38,603 bases of DNA from Flammeovirgaceae bacterium (GCA_021298355.1 JAJTEH010000023.1:1-38603); one strand, 5' to 3'; positions 25,422-33,853 are shown, counted from the stretch's first letter. Numbers and translations: made by a program. The notes: generated from the sequence alone by a model not told the origin.

Positions 25422-25459
25422 AAAGGGGCGAACGCACAAGCCTGTACGTTTGCCCCTTT
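25422..25459 (-). terminator. Terminator-like hairpin after the AraC-VOC-TfoX genes
   Basis: A 13-bp stem (25422-25434 with 25447-25459, one G-T pair, core ggggc/gcccc), 12-nt loop, followed on the minus strand by TTTTATTTACTTTT. It lies 15 bp past the stop of the TfoX-like gene and is the likely end of that transcription unit. Confidence 0.75.
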
Positions 25460-25473
25460 AAATAAAACGTATA

Positions 25474-25829
25474 CTAAAGCGTTGGTACTTTTCTGTTCTT
25501 TGTTAGTAAAACTTTGTTATAGTCGAGGCAAATTTTTAGTATGTAGTCTAAATCCTTTCTGTGTTTAAATCCTTCCGGATTTATACAACAGTATCCTTTG
25601 TATTCTTTACCTTTCATTAACATTGTTTCGTATCCACTCCACTCCTACATTTTTTCTGGAGTTGAGGGGCAAACCGTACCATCAACTTTTCTCCGCTAAC
25701 ACTCACACAGGTTTTACCATTAACCATAAAGTTGAGTGCTGAGAACATTTTCTTTTCTTCCGTCTCACTATCTGGAATTTCAGACAGACACCCGCGCACG
25801 CTGGCTGCAAGGGCTATGCTGTACGGCAT
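25474..25829 (-). pseudogene. TfoX/Sxy N-terminal-domain gene with a 5-bp tandem-duplication frameshift
   Basis: The first 60 codons (from ATG 25829) match the TfoX_N domain: EKKMFSALNFMVNGKTCVSV and GEKLMVRFAP. The frame then meets TAA at 25617-25619. In another frame the domain continues: SGYETMLMKGKEYKGYCCI, then LDYILKICLDYNKVLLTKNR, to TAG at 25474-25476. The switch falls in GGAGTGGAGTGGA (minus strand; plus 25633-25645), a tandem repeat of GGAGT. Removing one 5-bp copy restores one 116-residue frame, the normal family length. TfoX_N proteins outside the gamma-proteobacteria are of unknown role and often stand beside VOC proteins, as here (10 bp after the VOC gene). Could be a recent mutation, a reversible slip, or an assembly error. 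Confidence 0.8.
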
Positions 25830-25838
25830 AAACTTTCG

Positions 25839-26213
25839 TTACTTTCGCGAGTGTAATCCTATTGTATTTCCTTCAGTATCTAAGAAAATAGAGATATACC
25901 CAAACTCGCCAATATGCATTTTAGGTTGTAGTATCTTTCCTCCATGTTGTTCTATTCTTCTTTCTTCGGCCACACAATCTTCTGTTTCAAAATACACAAC
26001 TGTATTGTTTGCACCGGGTTGTATATCTTTCTTTTCTACTAAAGCGCCAGAAATATTGGGAGCCTCCGGGTTAAATGAAAACAGCGCTTGTTTACCCCAC
26101 TCAATAGGAAGGTCTACCAGTTTAACCTGAAAAACTTTTTCGTAAAAGGTTTTTGCTCTTTCGAAGTTGGCAACATTAATATCGAACCAACCTACCGGAT
26201 TTGACTTGTTCAT
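25839..26213 (-). CDS. VOC (glyoxalase/bleomycin-resistance superfamily) protein
   Basis: 124 residues with two beta-alpha-beta-beta-beta units. The first begins VGWFDINVANFERAKTFYEKVF and the second begins NTVVYFETEDCVAEERRIEQHGG and ends GYISIFLDTEGNTIGLHS. These are the classic VOC patterns. It may bind a metal and a small molecule; the substrate is unknown. It lies between an upstream AraC-type regulator (83 bp away) and the TfoX-like gene downstream (10 bp), probably one unit. Confidence 0.85.
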   Translation of the reverse strand: MNKSNPVGWFDINVANFERAKTFYEKVFQVKLVDLPIEWGKQALFSFNPEAPNISGALVEKKDIQPGANNTVVYFETEDCVAEERRIEQHGGKILQPKMHIGEFGYISIFLDTEGNTIGLHSRK

Positions 26214-26296
26214 AACTTTCTTTTTTAGGTTTTTGCAAAATTGCGATGCAAGGTTACCTCAACCCTGAAAGTTAAAATTGTAAAAATGGGACAAGT

Positions 26297-27118
26297 CTAT
26301 TTTTTACGGTCAAAAATCAAAGACATTTTAAGGTCGTCTCCGTAAAATTCTTTGGGGGTAAGTCCTGTAAATTCCTTAAAGTCTTTTATAAAATGCGCCT
26401 GATCAAAATACTCGTTTTCATACGCCAAATCAGTAAAGCTTGTAGGGTCTTCATTCAGCAATGTTTTTAAAATTCTTTGTATTCTTATTGTTTTGGCAAG
26501 TTGCTTTGGACTTAACCCAATAGCAGAAGAAAATTTACGCGCTAATTGTCTGCGGTTAATGTTATAGCTTTTTGAAAATTCATTTACAGAAAACTGTCCG
26601 TTTGCCTGAAAGATTGTTTCAACAGTAGCTTTTACAAGGGTATCTATTGTTTTCTTAGTAGCTAATTCTTTAAAAAGAAAAGCTTCTATGATTTTAATTC
26701 TTTCATTTGTAGAAGCGGCATTCAGTATTTGTTCACCTAGTTGTTTTCCATCTTTCTTAAACACTTTGTTTAACGGTACAGCGGTGTTCTCCATTTCTTT
26801 AATTGGCATTGAAGCGAAGGGAAGAAAACCATTTGGTTTAAACTGAACAACAAAACTGCCTGTTATCCCAACAGGTTCTATTACATATGGCTTTGTTAAC
26901 TGGCCAATTAAAAAGCATTTTGGTAAGATTGTTATCGCGCCACTATGTGCATGGTGTTTGTATGTTTCTCCGTAATGAAAAATTAATTTCATTGTTCCAT
27001 CTGGTACAATTGTGTTTCTTAATGGTATATTTTCCTTTTCACCATCCAACGTCCAATATCGTTTTACAAACTCTGCCAGTTCGGTATGTGGTTCGTATAC
27101 TTTCGGATTTAATTGCAT
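26297..27118 (-). CDS. AraC-family transcriptional regulator
   Basis: 273 residues. The N-terminal ~130 residues are a cupin-like effector domain of the DUF6597 type (YEPHTELAEFVKRYWTLDG, VPDGTMKLIFHYGE, QFKPNGFLPFASMP). The C-terminal ~100 residues contain the two AraC helix-turn-helix motifs: FSVNEFSKSYNINRRQLARKF and FTDLAYENEYFDQAHFIKDF, then FTGLTPKEFYG. Complete and normal in length. It stands first before the VOC and TfoX-like genes and is the likely regulator of that unit. Confidence 0.9.
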   Translation of the reverse strand: MQLNPKVYEPHTELAEFVKRYWTLDGEKENIPLRNTIVPDGTMKLIFHYGETYKHHAHSGAITILPKCFLIGQLTKPYVIEPVGITGSFVVQFKPNGFLPFASMPIKEMENTAVPLNKVFKKDGKQLGEQILNAASTNERIKIIEAFLFKELATKKTIDTLVKATVETIFQANGQFSVNEFSKSYNINRRQLARKFSSAIGLSPKQLAKTIRIQRILKTLLNEDPTSFTDLAYENEYFDQAHFIKDFKEFTGLTPKEFYGDDLKMSLIFDRKK

Positions 27119-27202
27119 AACTGATACTAGTTGAGTGTTTAAAATTATACAAAAAGTACAAGTTTGTTTCTACATAAAATTAAATTACAGCCAATGGATG
27201 AA

Positions 27203-28165
27203 CTATTTACGCACCGTTACTCGAAACGAAAGATCTAAACTAAATGTATGTTCGTAATAAAACTCTGGCCTGCTATTTAGTCTAAAAAGAGATGGCCTAT
27301 AAATAAAACCTACGTAAAATTCTTTGGTGAATTGATAGTGCATATTCATTGTTACACCTAAAGCGAAATTTCTTTTTGATTCCAACACACTGGCAATTGG
27401 TTTTACAGAAAAATCTATTACTCGCCAACTATTTCTCATATAAGAAAGGCCATAACCCAGGTGTACACGATTTAGCTTATGATTATTTGTAAAGTCTATG
27501 GCAGTAGAAATATATCGTTCGTGTATCCCTGTATAATCGGTAGCAACAGGTAATGGCTCATCCATATTAACCATTGCACTTAAGCTAATGTTGAAATACT
27601 TTTCGTTTGTATAGTAATAATTTAATCCTGTTGAAATTCCAAAAAAACCCGTTGCACTTTTTGTTGGCTGCTGAATGGGTTTAAAATTAAAATTATTGAT
27701 ATAAGGGATAGCTACCACGAAATCAATTTCGCCATTGTTTCTATCAAATTTTCTGACATTTAGAGACTCGAGCTTGGTTCTAATTCTTGGCGTTATTACT
27801 TGCGATTTATTGAGACGGTTTATATAGATAGCTCTTTCGTAATAATATTTTTTCTGTGTTCTAGTATCTATTAAATATGCGAATGGGCTTACCTGTAACC
27901 AAATCAAATTTCCATACAAGAATTCCGGATTCAGTGAAGATTTAACAACGTAATCAAGTTCAGCACTATCTGTTTGTAGCGTAAATAATAAATCATTTTT
28001 AGATCGTTGAACATTAATTTTTGCTGGTAAGGTATATACTTTGTTTTCGAATTTAACCTTATCGCCAGCGCGCGATGACGATATGCTTAGGTTATAGCGT
28101 TCTCTGTTTATAATAGTTGCGCACGAGGACAAAGTTAGTAGAATGATTAGAAAAAGTAACTTCAT
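27203..28165 (-). CDS. Lipoprotein, probably outer-membrane beta-barrel-associated
   Basis: 320 residues from the ATG at 28163-28165, which begins a lipoprotein signal (MKLLFLIILLTLSSCATI, Cys15). The frame opens 5 codons earlier without benefit. Residues ~20-110 resemble a PEGA-like or 'SSCAT...' N-terminal module (AGDKVKFENKVYTLPAKINV). From ~160 on, the alternating strands (FGISTGLNYYYTNEKYFNISLSAMV, FALGVTMNMHYQFTKEFYVGFIY, final FSLDLSFRVTV) look like a small barrel. Unknown function; stands alone. Confidence 0.65.
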   Translation of the reverse strand: MKLLFLIILLTLSSCATIINRERYNLSISSSRAGDKVKFENKVYTLPAKINVQRSKNDLLFTLQTDSAELDYVVKSSLNPEFLYGNLIWLQVSPFAYLIDTRTQKKYYYERAIYINRLNKSQVITPRIRTKLESLNVRKFDRNNGEIDFVVAIPYINNFNFKPIQQPTKSATGFFGISTGLNYYYTNEKYFNISLSAMVNMDEPLPVATDYTGIHERYISTAIDFTNNHKLNRVHLGYGLSYMRNSWRVIDFSVKPIASVLESKRNFALGVTMNMHYQFTKEFYVGFIYRPSLFRLNSRPEFYYEHTFSLDLSFRVTVRK

Positions 28166-28234
28166 ACTATATTCTTGCAAGCAACTGAGAGGGTACTAAA
28201 TGTACTTATTTTAGTTTATGAAGATAGAACTTTT

Positions 28235-28870
28235 TTAGGTTCGTTTACTAAAGGCTACTCTAATTCCCAAACCAATAACTGTTAATCCACAAATTTTATT
28301 AATCAAATTAGAAAGAGCATTATTCTTTTTAAGTTTACTAAATATGGAAGAAGCGAAAACTGCTAAGACAAAACACCAGATCGTTCCTGTAGTTATAAAC
28401 GTTACTCCTAGAATAATAAAGGGAAGTACTGTATTGCTAACGGATGTATCTATAAATTGAGGTAAAAAAGCAATATAAAAAAGAGCAACTTTAGGGTTTA
28501 ATATATTGGTGAAAATACCATCTCTGTAAATTTTCCAGTACTCTTTTAAGCTTGGATTATGCATTGTATATGTGGTAATTTCAGACTTACTGATTAGCAT
28601 CTTAAAACCTATGTAAAATAGGTAAATCACTCCAACATACTTTATTACATTAAAAAGTAGTAAAGATTTTGCAATGATGGCCGAAAGCCCAAATGCAGCA
28701 AAAAGTGTGTGCACAATATTTCCAGTTCCAATACCTAAGGCCGAAATAATTCCAGCTTTTTTTCCTTGACTTATACTTTTTGTTAAGATAAAGATAGTAT
28801 CGTTTCCTGGGGTAATATTTAACAAAATACCAGTTAAAAGAAATGTTTCAAAATGGATGATACCTGACAT
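28235..28870 (-). CDS. LysE/RhtB-family translocator
   Basis: 211 residues with about six membrane helices. Family motifs: LLNITPGNDTIFILTKSISQGKKAGIISALGIGTGN (the conserved PGPD-like start, here PGND) and NPKVALFYIAFLPQFID in the fourth helix. The family exports amino acids, homoserine, lactones and similar compounds. The N-terminal PGP-to-PGN change may affect substrate choice. The substrate cannot be read from sequence. Single gene. Confidence 0.88.
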   Translation of the reverse strand: MSGIIHFETFLLTGILLNITPGNDTIFILTKSISQGKKAGIISALGIGTGNIVHTLFAAFGLSAIIAKSLLLFNVIKYVGVIYLFYIGFKMLISKSEITTYTMHNPSLKEYWKIYRDGIFTNILNPKVALFYIAFLPQFIDTSVSNTVLPFIILGVTFITTGTIWCFVLAVFASSIFSKLKKNNALSNLINKICGLTVIGLGIRVAFSKRT

Positions 28871-29262
28871 ATTATTTTATATTAAATAAGTTTTACCAAC
28901 GTTTTATATACGTGCTTATGTTTTTTTTATAAAGTTAAATTATTTTAAAATGATGAAGAGAATATTTATTACTATGGAGATTCAATTTCTATTTCAATTC
29001 ATTCTCAATCAGAATACTTTATTCTCGCTTTTAATTCGGTTATAATTCCATTATGTGTTGGCCTATGAAAAACTGATCTGGTCATTTCTCCTTGGTCGGA
29101 ATAATAAAATACTTTAAACAAAGAATCCTTTACTACTGAACATTTCGAATAAATGCTCTTTCAATTTTCTCATACAAAAAATGAGTGTGTAGTATAATGG
29201 TACGTTATAAATACTTTAAGTTGGTAGACCACCTATACGATATTGTGAATAGGTACATAAAC
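28871..29262. other. Intergenic region with a short coding remnant
   Basis: About 390 bp between the LysE gene and the CarboxypepD_reg lipoprotein. The only coding signal is the remnant at 29005-29160, listed separately. Otherwise AT-rich with no terminator seen. Confidence 0.4.
29005..29160 (-). pseudogene. Short coding remnant, family unknown
   Basis: A 51-codon minus-strand frame between a TGA and the TGA at 29005-29007 has plausible protein composition (KVFYYSDQGEMTRSVFHRP, THNGIITELKARIKYSD) but no start codon. Likely the 3' end of a lost gene. Could also be chance. Confidence 0.3.
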
Positions 29263-30174
29263 TTAATTTGTTAACAATACCCGTATAGCTAATTTATCGA
29301 ATTTATCAGCATACATTTTTTGCTTGATGTTTTTATTTTTATCATCTCTTTGCCAATTACCATTTTTGTATATCCAACTATCTTCATTTGTTTCGGCAGG
29401 TACTACTCCTACGGATGGCGCATAAACTACTTTGGTTACTTTAACGGTATCTGGCGGTATGGTGTAACGGATGGTAAATTCGTTCTGCTTTACAATTAGG
29501 TATTCAAAAGCCAAAAGCAATCCTGAAACCGGAAATTCAATTAGCTTGTCTGTTAAATTTATACTTGTTATGTTTCTCCCTTTCTTTACCGCTACGATAA
29601 TGTTATCCGCATAAATTGATTTACCCGGATTTCCGAATTTATCCAGGGTGTATAGTCTTAGATTGAACGTGGCGTTTTCTATTGTACTATTTGTTACTAT
29701 ATCCACTTTTGATAGATAAGGGGTTTTGGCATATTCTTCTTTGTACGGAAAAAATCTTGCTTTCATGTATGGCATTCCATCACAAAAGAAAAAAAGCCGA
29801 ATGTCTGATGCTTTTAGTTTTTCTGATATAAACCTTGTTTTCTCTTTACTGCTTTTGATAACTACTTCTTTAAGGTGTAGAATTTCGGGTTTAAGAAGTA
29901 TGGTTTGAGCATTTTTGGTAAAGACGATACTCTTTTTCTTATACCCGATTGACGAGAGAATAACTCTTTTACCTATAACATCTGCATTAAAAATAAAGTT
30001 ACCTTTTTCATCAGATGTTGTACCTATTAATTCTCCATCGATCCACATGTTTACATATGGTATGGGCTCATTTGTTGTGCTGTCTCTTACAACACCTAAC
30101 GATTGACTTTTTGTTTCAAAACAAGACAAAAACAGACATGCCAATAATAGAATAAACATTTGTGCTAAATTCAT
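29263..30174 (-). CDS. Lipoprotein with CarboxypepD_reg-like domain
   Basis: 303 residues. Lipoprotein signal (MNLAQMFILLLACLFLSC). A carboxypeptidase-regulatory-like beta-sandwich follows at about 25-100: LGVVRDSTTNEPIPYVNMWI, GTTSDEKGNFIFNAD, ILSSIGYKKKSI, ILHLKEVVI. The remaining ~200 residues have no recognised family but keep beta character (ATFNLRLYTLDKFGNPGKS). It lacks the TonB plug and barrel that normally follow this domain in SusC-like receptors, so it is a stand-alone surface or periplasmic protein. Confidence 0.75.
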   Translation of the reverse strand: MNLAQMFILLLACLFLSCFETKSQSLGVVRDSTTNEPIPYVNMWIDGELIGTTSDEKGNFIFNADVIGKRVILSSIGYKKKSIVFTKNAQTILLKPEILHLKEVVIKSSKEKTRFISEKLKASDIRLFFFCDGMPYMKARFFPYKEEYAKTPYLSKVDIVTNSTIENATFNLRLYTLDKFGNPGKSIYADNIIVAVKKGRNITSINLTDKLIEFPVSGLLLAFEYLIVKQNEFTIRYTIPPDTVKVTKVVYAPSVGVVPAETNEDSWIYKNGNWQRDDKNKNIKQKMYADKFDKLAIRVLLTN

Positions 30175-30251
30175 AAGAATTGTTTTTAGTTTAGTTTAGA
30201 TACACTTTGCTTTTGGTAAGCAACAGCGAATTATTTATACCTACGCACTAG

Positions 30252-30563
30252 TTAATTTTTCTTTTTTAAGTAGTGGCCAAGTTTGTTGAGTTTTTTGTTC
30301 CAGAATTTCTCATATTTTTTCAGCCAACTGTTTACTTCTTCTAATGTATCAAGCGCTAGGTAACAATACTTTTCACGTCCGTTTTTTTCTATATTCACAA
30401 GTCCGCTGTCTTCAAGATATTTGAGTTGCTTTGTTACAGCTTGTCTGGAAACCGTGTTGAAATGATCGGCTATCTGATTAATGTTTAACTCTTGTTGAGC
30501 CAATAGGTCAATAATTGCCCTTCTTGTTGGATCCGCAATGGCAGCAAATGGGTCTCTGTTCAT
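30252..30563 (-). CDS. ArsR-family transcriptional regulator
   Basis: 103 residues, a single winged-helix domain (FAAIADPTRRAIIDLLAQQELNINQIADHFNTVSRQAVTKQLKYLEDSGLV). No metal-binding Cys are seen, as is usual for the sub-group paired with SRPBCC proteins. It overlaps the SRPBCC gene by 4 bp (ATGA) and closes a four-gene unit. Two palindromic sites in the promoter of that unit (32032-32075) are likely its operators. Confidence 0.92.
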   Translation of the reverse strand: MNRDPFAAIADPTRRAIIDLLAQQELNINQIADHFNTVSRQAVTKQLKYLEDSGLVNIEKNGREKYCYLALDTLEEVNSWLKKYEKFWNKKLNKLGHYLKKKN

Positions 30564-30976
30564 TTATCTAAATACATTTTGATTTTCTTAACTAACAAGT
30601 CTTTCCAACCACTTCCTAAAATAAATCTAACTATGTATTGATTGATAAAACCTTCGAAACCGCTATGCTTAAAGGTAAGAATTGTTCCGTTATTTGTTGA
30701 TTTCAGTTTAAAGGTAACTGTTGTTGGTTTTTTTAATGGCCCCCCTTGCCAGGTGAAGGATAGCCTTGTTGGAATTTCAAAGTCAATTACTTTACATCTT
30801 ACTATGCCATCAAAACCGGGTTGAGGTTTTGTTTTAAAAGTAAACTCATGTCCGATTTCTAGTTTAAAGTTGTTTGGCATCAACCACTCACTTAATGCAT
30901 CAGATGTGGAGATGGCATTCCAAACTTTTTCAATTGGGTAAGGATAAACCTTTTCTATGTTAATTTCTTTTGCCAT
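30560..30976 (-). CDS. SRPBCC (AHSA1-type) domain protein
   Basis: 138 residues, one START-like hydrophobic-pocket domain: INIEKVYPYPIEKVWNAIS, FKTKPQPGFDGIVRC, PTRLSFTWQGG, TILTFKHSGFEGF, and a C-terminal helix. The AHSA1-type group pairs with ArsR regulators in many bacteria. It overlaps both neighbours (TAATG with the gene before, ATGA with ArsR after). Ligand unknown. Confidence 0.9.
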   Translation of the reverse strand: MAKEINIEKVYPYPIEKVWNAISTSDALSEWLMPNNFKLEIGHEFTFKTKPQPGFDGIVRCKVIDFEIPTRLSFTWQGGPLKKPTTVTFKLKSTNNGTILTFKHSGFEGFINQYIVRFILGSGWKDLLVKKIKMYLDK

Positions 30977-31518
30977 TAGTTTTTTACGTATGCTTCTCGA
31001 ATATATTTTTTTACTTGATTTATATTGTTACTATTAACTAGTATCATTTTGTTAATTCGATCGGAACCACCCAATTTCTCAGCATCCAATAATTCAGGAA
31101 AATTAGAAGTTGTTAGGTTTAATCCTAGTATGAGTTCGCCTTTTTTCTCAGTAAGTATGGCGAATTGATTTTTCCTATAAAACGGAATATAGGTTTTGCA
31201 TGGTCTTACAGAAATAGCGCTGTTCATTTCTACTATCTGCTTTTTCAATTTTTTATATACATGAAACGTTTTCTTAAAAATGTTTTCTTCATAACCTGTT
31301 GTTTCTACATAGGGCTTTTCATCTTTCATACGCCAAACTATTGTTTGCGCTTGTACATGACCTAGGTTATAATCTGATTTCAGTTTTTTCAGAATCTCAC
31401 TTTTTCTTGAGAAGTTAAATTTTTTGGCAATACTAATCCACTTCTGAAGTGATTTGCCTGTTTTTGCCGCAAGGTTATGTATTATAGCCTCCTGCATTTG
31501 TGCTGCTGAAAGTGCCAT
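30976..31518 (-). CDS. DUF4287/DUF5655 domain protein
   Basis: 180 residues from the ATG at 31518 (MALSAAQMQEAIIHNLAAKTG), chosen because the DUF4287 domain starts there. The open frame extends 15 codons upstream into the preceding gene. The N-terminal ~70 residues are DUF4287 (KTGKSLQKWISIAKKF, LKSDYNLGHVQAQTIVW). The rest is DUF5655 (FAILTEKKGELILGLNL and later). Both are domains of unknown function often found together. Its stop overlaps the SRPBCC start by one base (TAATG). Confidence 0.8.
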   Translation of the reverse strand: MALSAAQMQEAIIHNLAAKTGKSLQKWISIAKKFNFSRKSEILKKLKSDYNLGHVQAQTIVWRMKDEKPYVETTGYEENIFKKTFHVYKKLKKQIVEMNSAISVRPCKTYIPFYRKNQFAILTEKKGELILGLNLTTSNFPELLDAEKLGGSDRINKMILVNSNNINQVKKYIREAYVKN

Positions 31519-31522
31519 ACCA

Positions 31523-32023
31523 TTATTTGATTTTAAAGATGTAACGATTTTGAATAAAAGCAATAAAGGCCCAGCCTCCTAGTGTTTTAACAATAACACC
31601 GCTCGTATAGTAAAATGAAAAGCCCCACCAGTTTAAATACGGTATATGAATGGCCAAGCAAGCTATGCTAGCGAAACTAATTGTTAGTAACAATCTTTCT
31701 TTTAAACTATGATGTTTAATTTTCGCAAAAAGTATTGCCAATACTGTGGCTATTGCAAAGGCTGAGAAAAACTCTATGGCAAAAAATTTAGGTAGATTGT
31801 AAAAGTCGGCTGGCCTTGTGGCTACAAAGCTTACGGTTTCGTTGGTAGTAATGTATGCCATTTGGTTTGTTAATTCATTAAATTTTGGTGTAGTCAGTTC
31901 ATTGCTTTCTATACGTTCTACTGCTCTTACTCCAAAGTTTGGTATAGCCTGAAAGGCTCCATCAAACAGAAATAACACCATTGCACCCGCTAAAGATGCG
32001 ATAATGATTTGTTTTATACTCAT
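31523..32023 (-). CDS. Four-helix membrane protein, first gene of the ArsR unit
   Basis: 166 residues from the ATG at 32021-32023. Helices at about 4-22, 80-100, 109-127 and 132-150 (IIIASLAGAMVLFLFDGAF; FAIEFFSAFAIATVLAILFA; LLLTISFASIACLAIHIPYL; FYYTSGVIVKTLGGWAFIAFI), with a long polar loop between the first two. Unknown family. Its stop is 4 bp before the DUF4287 gene. It is first in the operon, with a 5' UTR of about 17 nt from the promoter described below. Confidence 0.75.
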   Translation of the reverse strand: MSIKQIIIASLAGAMVLFLFDGAFQAIPNFGVRAVERIESNELTTPKFNELTNQMAYITTNETVSFVATRPADFYNLPKFFAIEFFSAFAIATVLAILFAKIKHHSLKERLLLTISFASIACLAIHIPYLNWWGFSFYYTSGVIVKTLGGWAFIAFIQNRYIFKIK

Positions 32024-32031
32024 ATCTATAT

Positions 32032-32047
32032 GCAACTATTTGGTTGC
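32032..32047. promoter_or_regulatory. Operator-like palindrome, copy 1 (ArsR unit)
   Basis: GCAAC-tatttg-GTTGC, a 5-bp inverted repeat overlapping the end of the -7 element. It is a second copy of the site at 32060-32075, 28 bp away in the same register. Likely bound by the ArsR-family protein of the same operon. Confidence 0.6.
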
Positions 32048-32077
32048 AAATATAGTTAAGCAACCTTTTGGTTGCAA
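32047..32077 (-). promoter_or_regulatory. Promoter of the four-gene ArsR unit
   Basis: On the minus strand, TTG (32077-32075), 20 nt, TATATTTG (32054-32047), an exact TAnnTTTG. Start of transcription is expected near 32040, 17 bp before the first ATG. Operator copy 2 lies in the spacer and copy 1 just past the -7 box, so binding would block RNA polymerase. Confidence 0.7.
32060..32075. promoter_or_regulatory. Operator-like palindrome, copy 2 (ArsR unit)
   Basis: GCAACC-TTTT-GGTTGC, a perfect 6-bp inverted repeat placed between the -33 and -7 boxes. It shares GCAAC(N6)GTTGC with copy 1. Confidence 0.65.
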
Positions 32078-32635
32078 TTAAAATTAAGTTTTTTTTGCCT
32101 TTAGGTATTTTTACAGGGCTGGTTAAGTTTCAGCGTAGGCAGTATGGTTTGGGCTAAATATTATTTAGTTAGATGGATACTGCAAATACACGGTATAACT
32201 GGTTGTACTCCCCCGTTGTATTTAATTATTATACCGATTGAATATTTTGTTTACTATCTTCTTCATTCCTTTTAGGCATTAATGTGTACGAAAATCTGAT
32301 GTTGCTGCTAGTAAACTAAAATATAAACTAGTTTATCATTGGTTCAACTACTTTATAGCTCTTTTACGTTTAATCAATAAACAATATTTTTCTCCATTCT
32401 TTGTAAGTAGTTTTTACTAATACCGTTTACCTTTTGGCTGTTTATGCGTACGTGTAATAAAATTTAAAAGGTAGAGAATGCGTACGTTCCGCTCCGAATT
32501 AGACTTGTTGCTAAATAAAAGCAAAAGATAACTTCTGCTTGCTGCACTGTACTACTTTTTTGAAATACATTTTGATATACCCCTTTTGCGAGTGTTGATC
32601 ATTACCACATACTTTCTTTCTGGTTTTGTACATAC
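32078..32635. other. Intergenic, no supported gene
   Basis: About 560 bp, AT-rich, many stops in all frames. A 43-codon plus-strand ORF (from ATG near 32143) is hydrophobic but unconvincing. No terminator hairpin or RNA element recognised. Confidence 0.4.
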
Positions 32636-33670
32636 TTATAAACTAAGTATTCTTTTACAGAATTGAGTCCAGCTTTCGTTACTCGGGTGAGAATAAAGCA
32701 CAGGGTTTTTACCGTAGTATGTACTATTCTCAACGCCAACAGCATCAGCTCTTTGTTTTAATTCTCTTGCATGAAAAGCATGATGAGAGGATATATCTGG
32801 TGCAGCATACGGATGTACTACATCTCTGAGTGTATTATCAATCCAAATGGCAGGGTCGTCAGCGGTTAGTAGCGCCAACATGTCTACTTCTGCTCTATAG
32901 GTATCAATTTCGGCTGATTCATATTCTGCGTTTGACGACACCCCGTATATTTTTGAAATGTTACCGGTTTCGTTAGCTAATATTTCTGCCCACGTTAGGT
33001 TATAGTCTACAAATACATCATTTACCCAACGGTCTTCTATATTATAACTTGATTGTGTTTCTCTTGCCACAACACCTTTTACTCTTGTAGACTCGCGTAA
33101 AACCGGGTCGTTGTTTTTAAGGTCTGCCAATTCGTTATTGAATGCTATCCAAAGTGAAGTACCCGCACCGGCAGAATTACCGGCAAGAATAATTTTATTT
33201 TTGTCGATGTTAAAATTACTTGCATGATGCCTGATATATTGCAATGCCCTTTTAACATCGTTCATTGGTTTTTTAATACCATCCTTTTCTCCTGTTGGGT
33301 TTAATAGTGTATAACGAATGGTAGCAAAGGCAATATTGTTTTGTAATAAAAATCTTATGTCGGAAGGGAAGTCCCAAGCTCCACCTTGTTGAGCGGAATA
33401 CACAAAGTCTTTATCACCACTTGTGAATCCGCCACCATGCGTGTAAATCACCAACGCTGTTGGTTTGTTTGAATCTGGCAACCAAATGTCGAACTGGGTA
33501 CGCTGCTTGGTATCGTAGGCAATATCCTTTGAAAATTTAGCTGGTATTCCATTTAATGGAAATGGAGATTCGGAAAAAACTAAATCGATTGTGTTATCCA
33601 CCGAATCATCTTTGTTGCAAGCTGTGTTTAGCAGAGAAAGCAGAAAAAATAAAATCAACCGAATTTTCAT
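32636..33670 (-). CDS. Secreted lipoprotein esterase/lipase (alpha/beta hydrolase)
   Basis: 344 residues from the ATG at 33668-33670, which starts a lipoprotein signal (MKIRLILFFLLSLLNTAC, Cys18). The oxyanion hole HGGGF (in IYTHGGGFTSGD) and nucleophile elbow GNSAGAG mark the hormone-sensitive-lipase/carboxylesterase branch. Catalytic His likely lies in SHHAFH or YSHPSNESW. The DVKRALQYIRHH helix between them is typical (BD-FAE-like). It should hydrolyse short-chain or acetyl esters at the cell surface; substrate unknown. Isolated, with no sugar- or polymer-degradation genes beside it. Confidence 0.85.
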   Translation of the reverse strand: MKIRLILFFLLSLLNTACNKDDSVDNTIDLVFSESPFPLNGIPAKFSKDIAYDTKQRTQFDIWLPDSNKPTALVIYTHGGGFTSGDKDFVYSAQQGGAWDFPSDIRFLLQNNIAFATIRYTLLNPTGEKDGIKKPMNDVKRALQYIRHHASNFNIDKNKIILAGNSAGAGTSLWIAFNNELADLKNNDPVLRESTRVKGVVARETQSSYNIEDRWVNDVFVDYNLTWAEILANETGNISKIYGVSSNAEYESAEIDTYRAEVDMLALLTADDPAIWIDNTLRDVVHPYAAPDISSHHAFHARELKQRADAVGVENSTYYGKNPVLYSHPSNESWTQFCKRILSL

Positions 33671-33824
33671 ATCAAAATATTTTATTTTAATCGTCATAAA
33701 ATAATCTTCTCAAAAGTTAGAAGGCCTCATTATACTTTCCTGTGGCTTTTTAGTTTTTAATTGGTATACTTAATTAACAACGTGTTAGCCTTTTCTTACC
33801 ATGCCCTATTGTTTGAAAAGATTG

Positions 33825-33853
33825 GCTACCCTACATCCTGTAGGTGTTGTAGC
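33825..33853. other. Nested stem-loop in the gap before the cupin genes
   Basis: GCTAC/GTAGC (33825-33829, 33849-33853) around CCTACA-tcc-TGTAGG (33830-33844), followed by TTTT on the plus strand. It lies about 140 bp past the second cupin gene. It could be a weak terminator, but no plus-strand gene precedes it. Confidence 0.4.
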
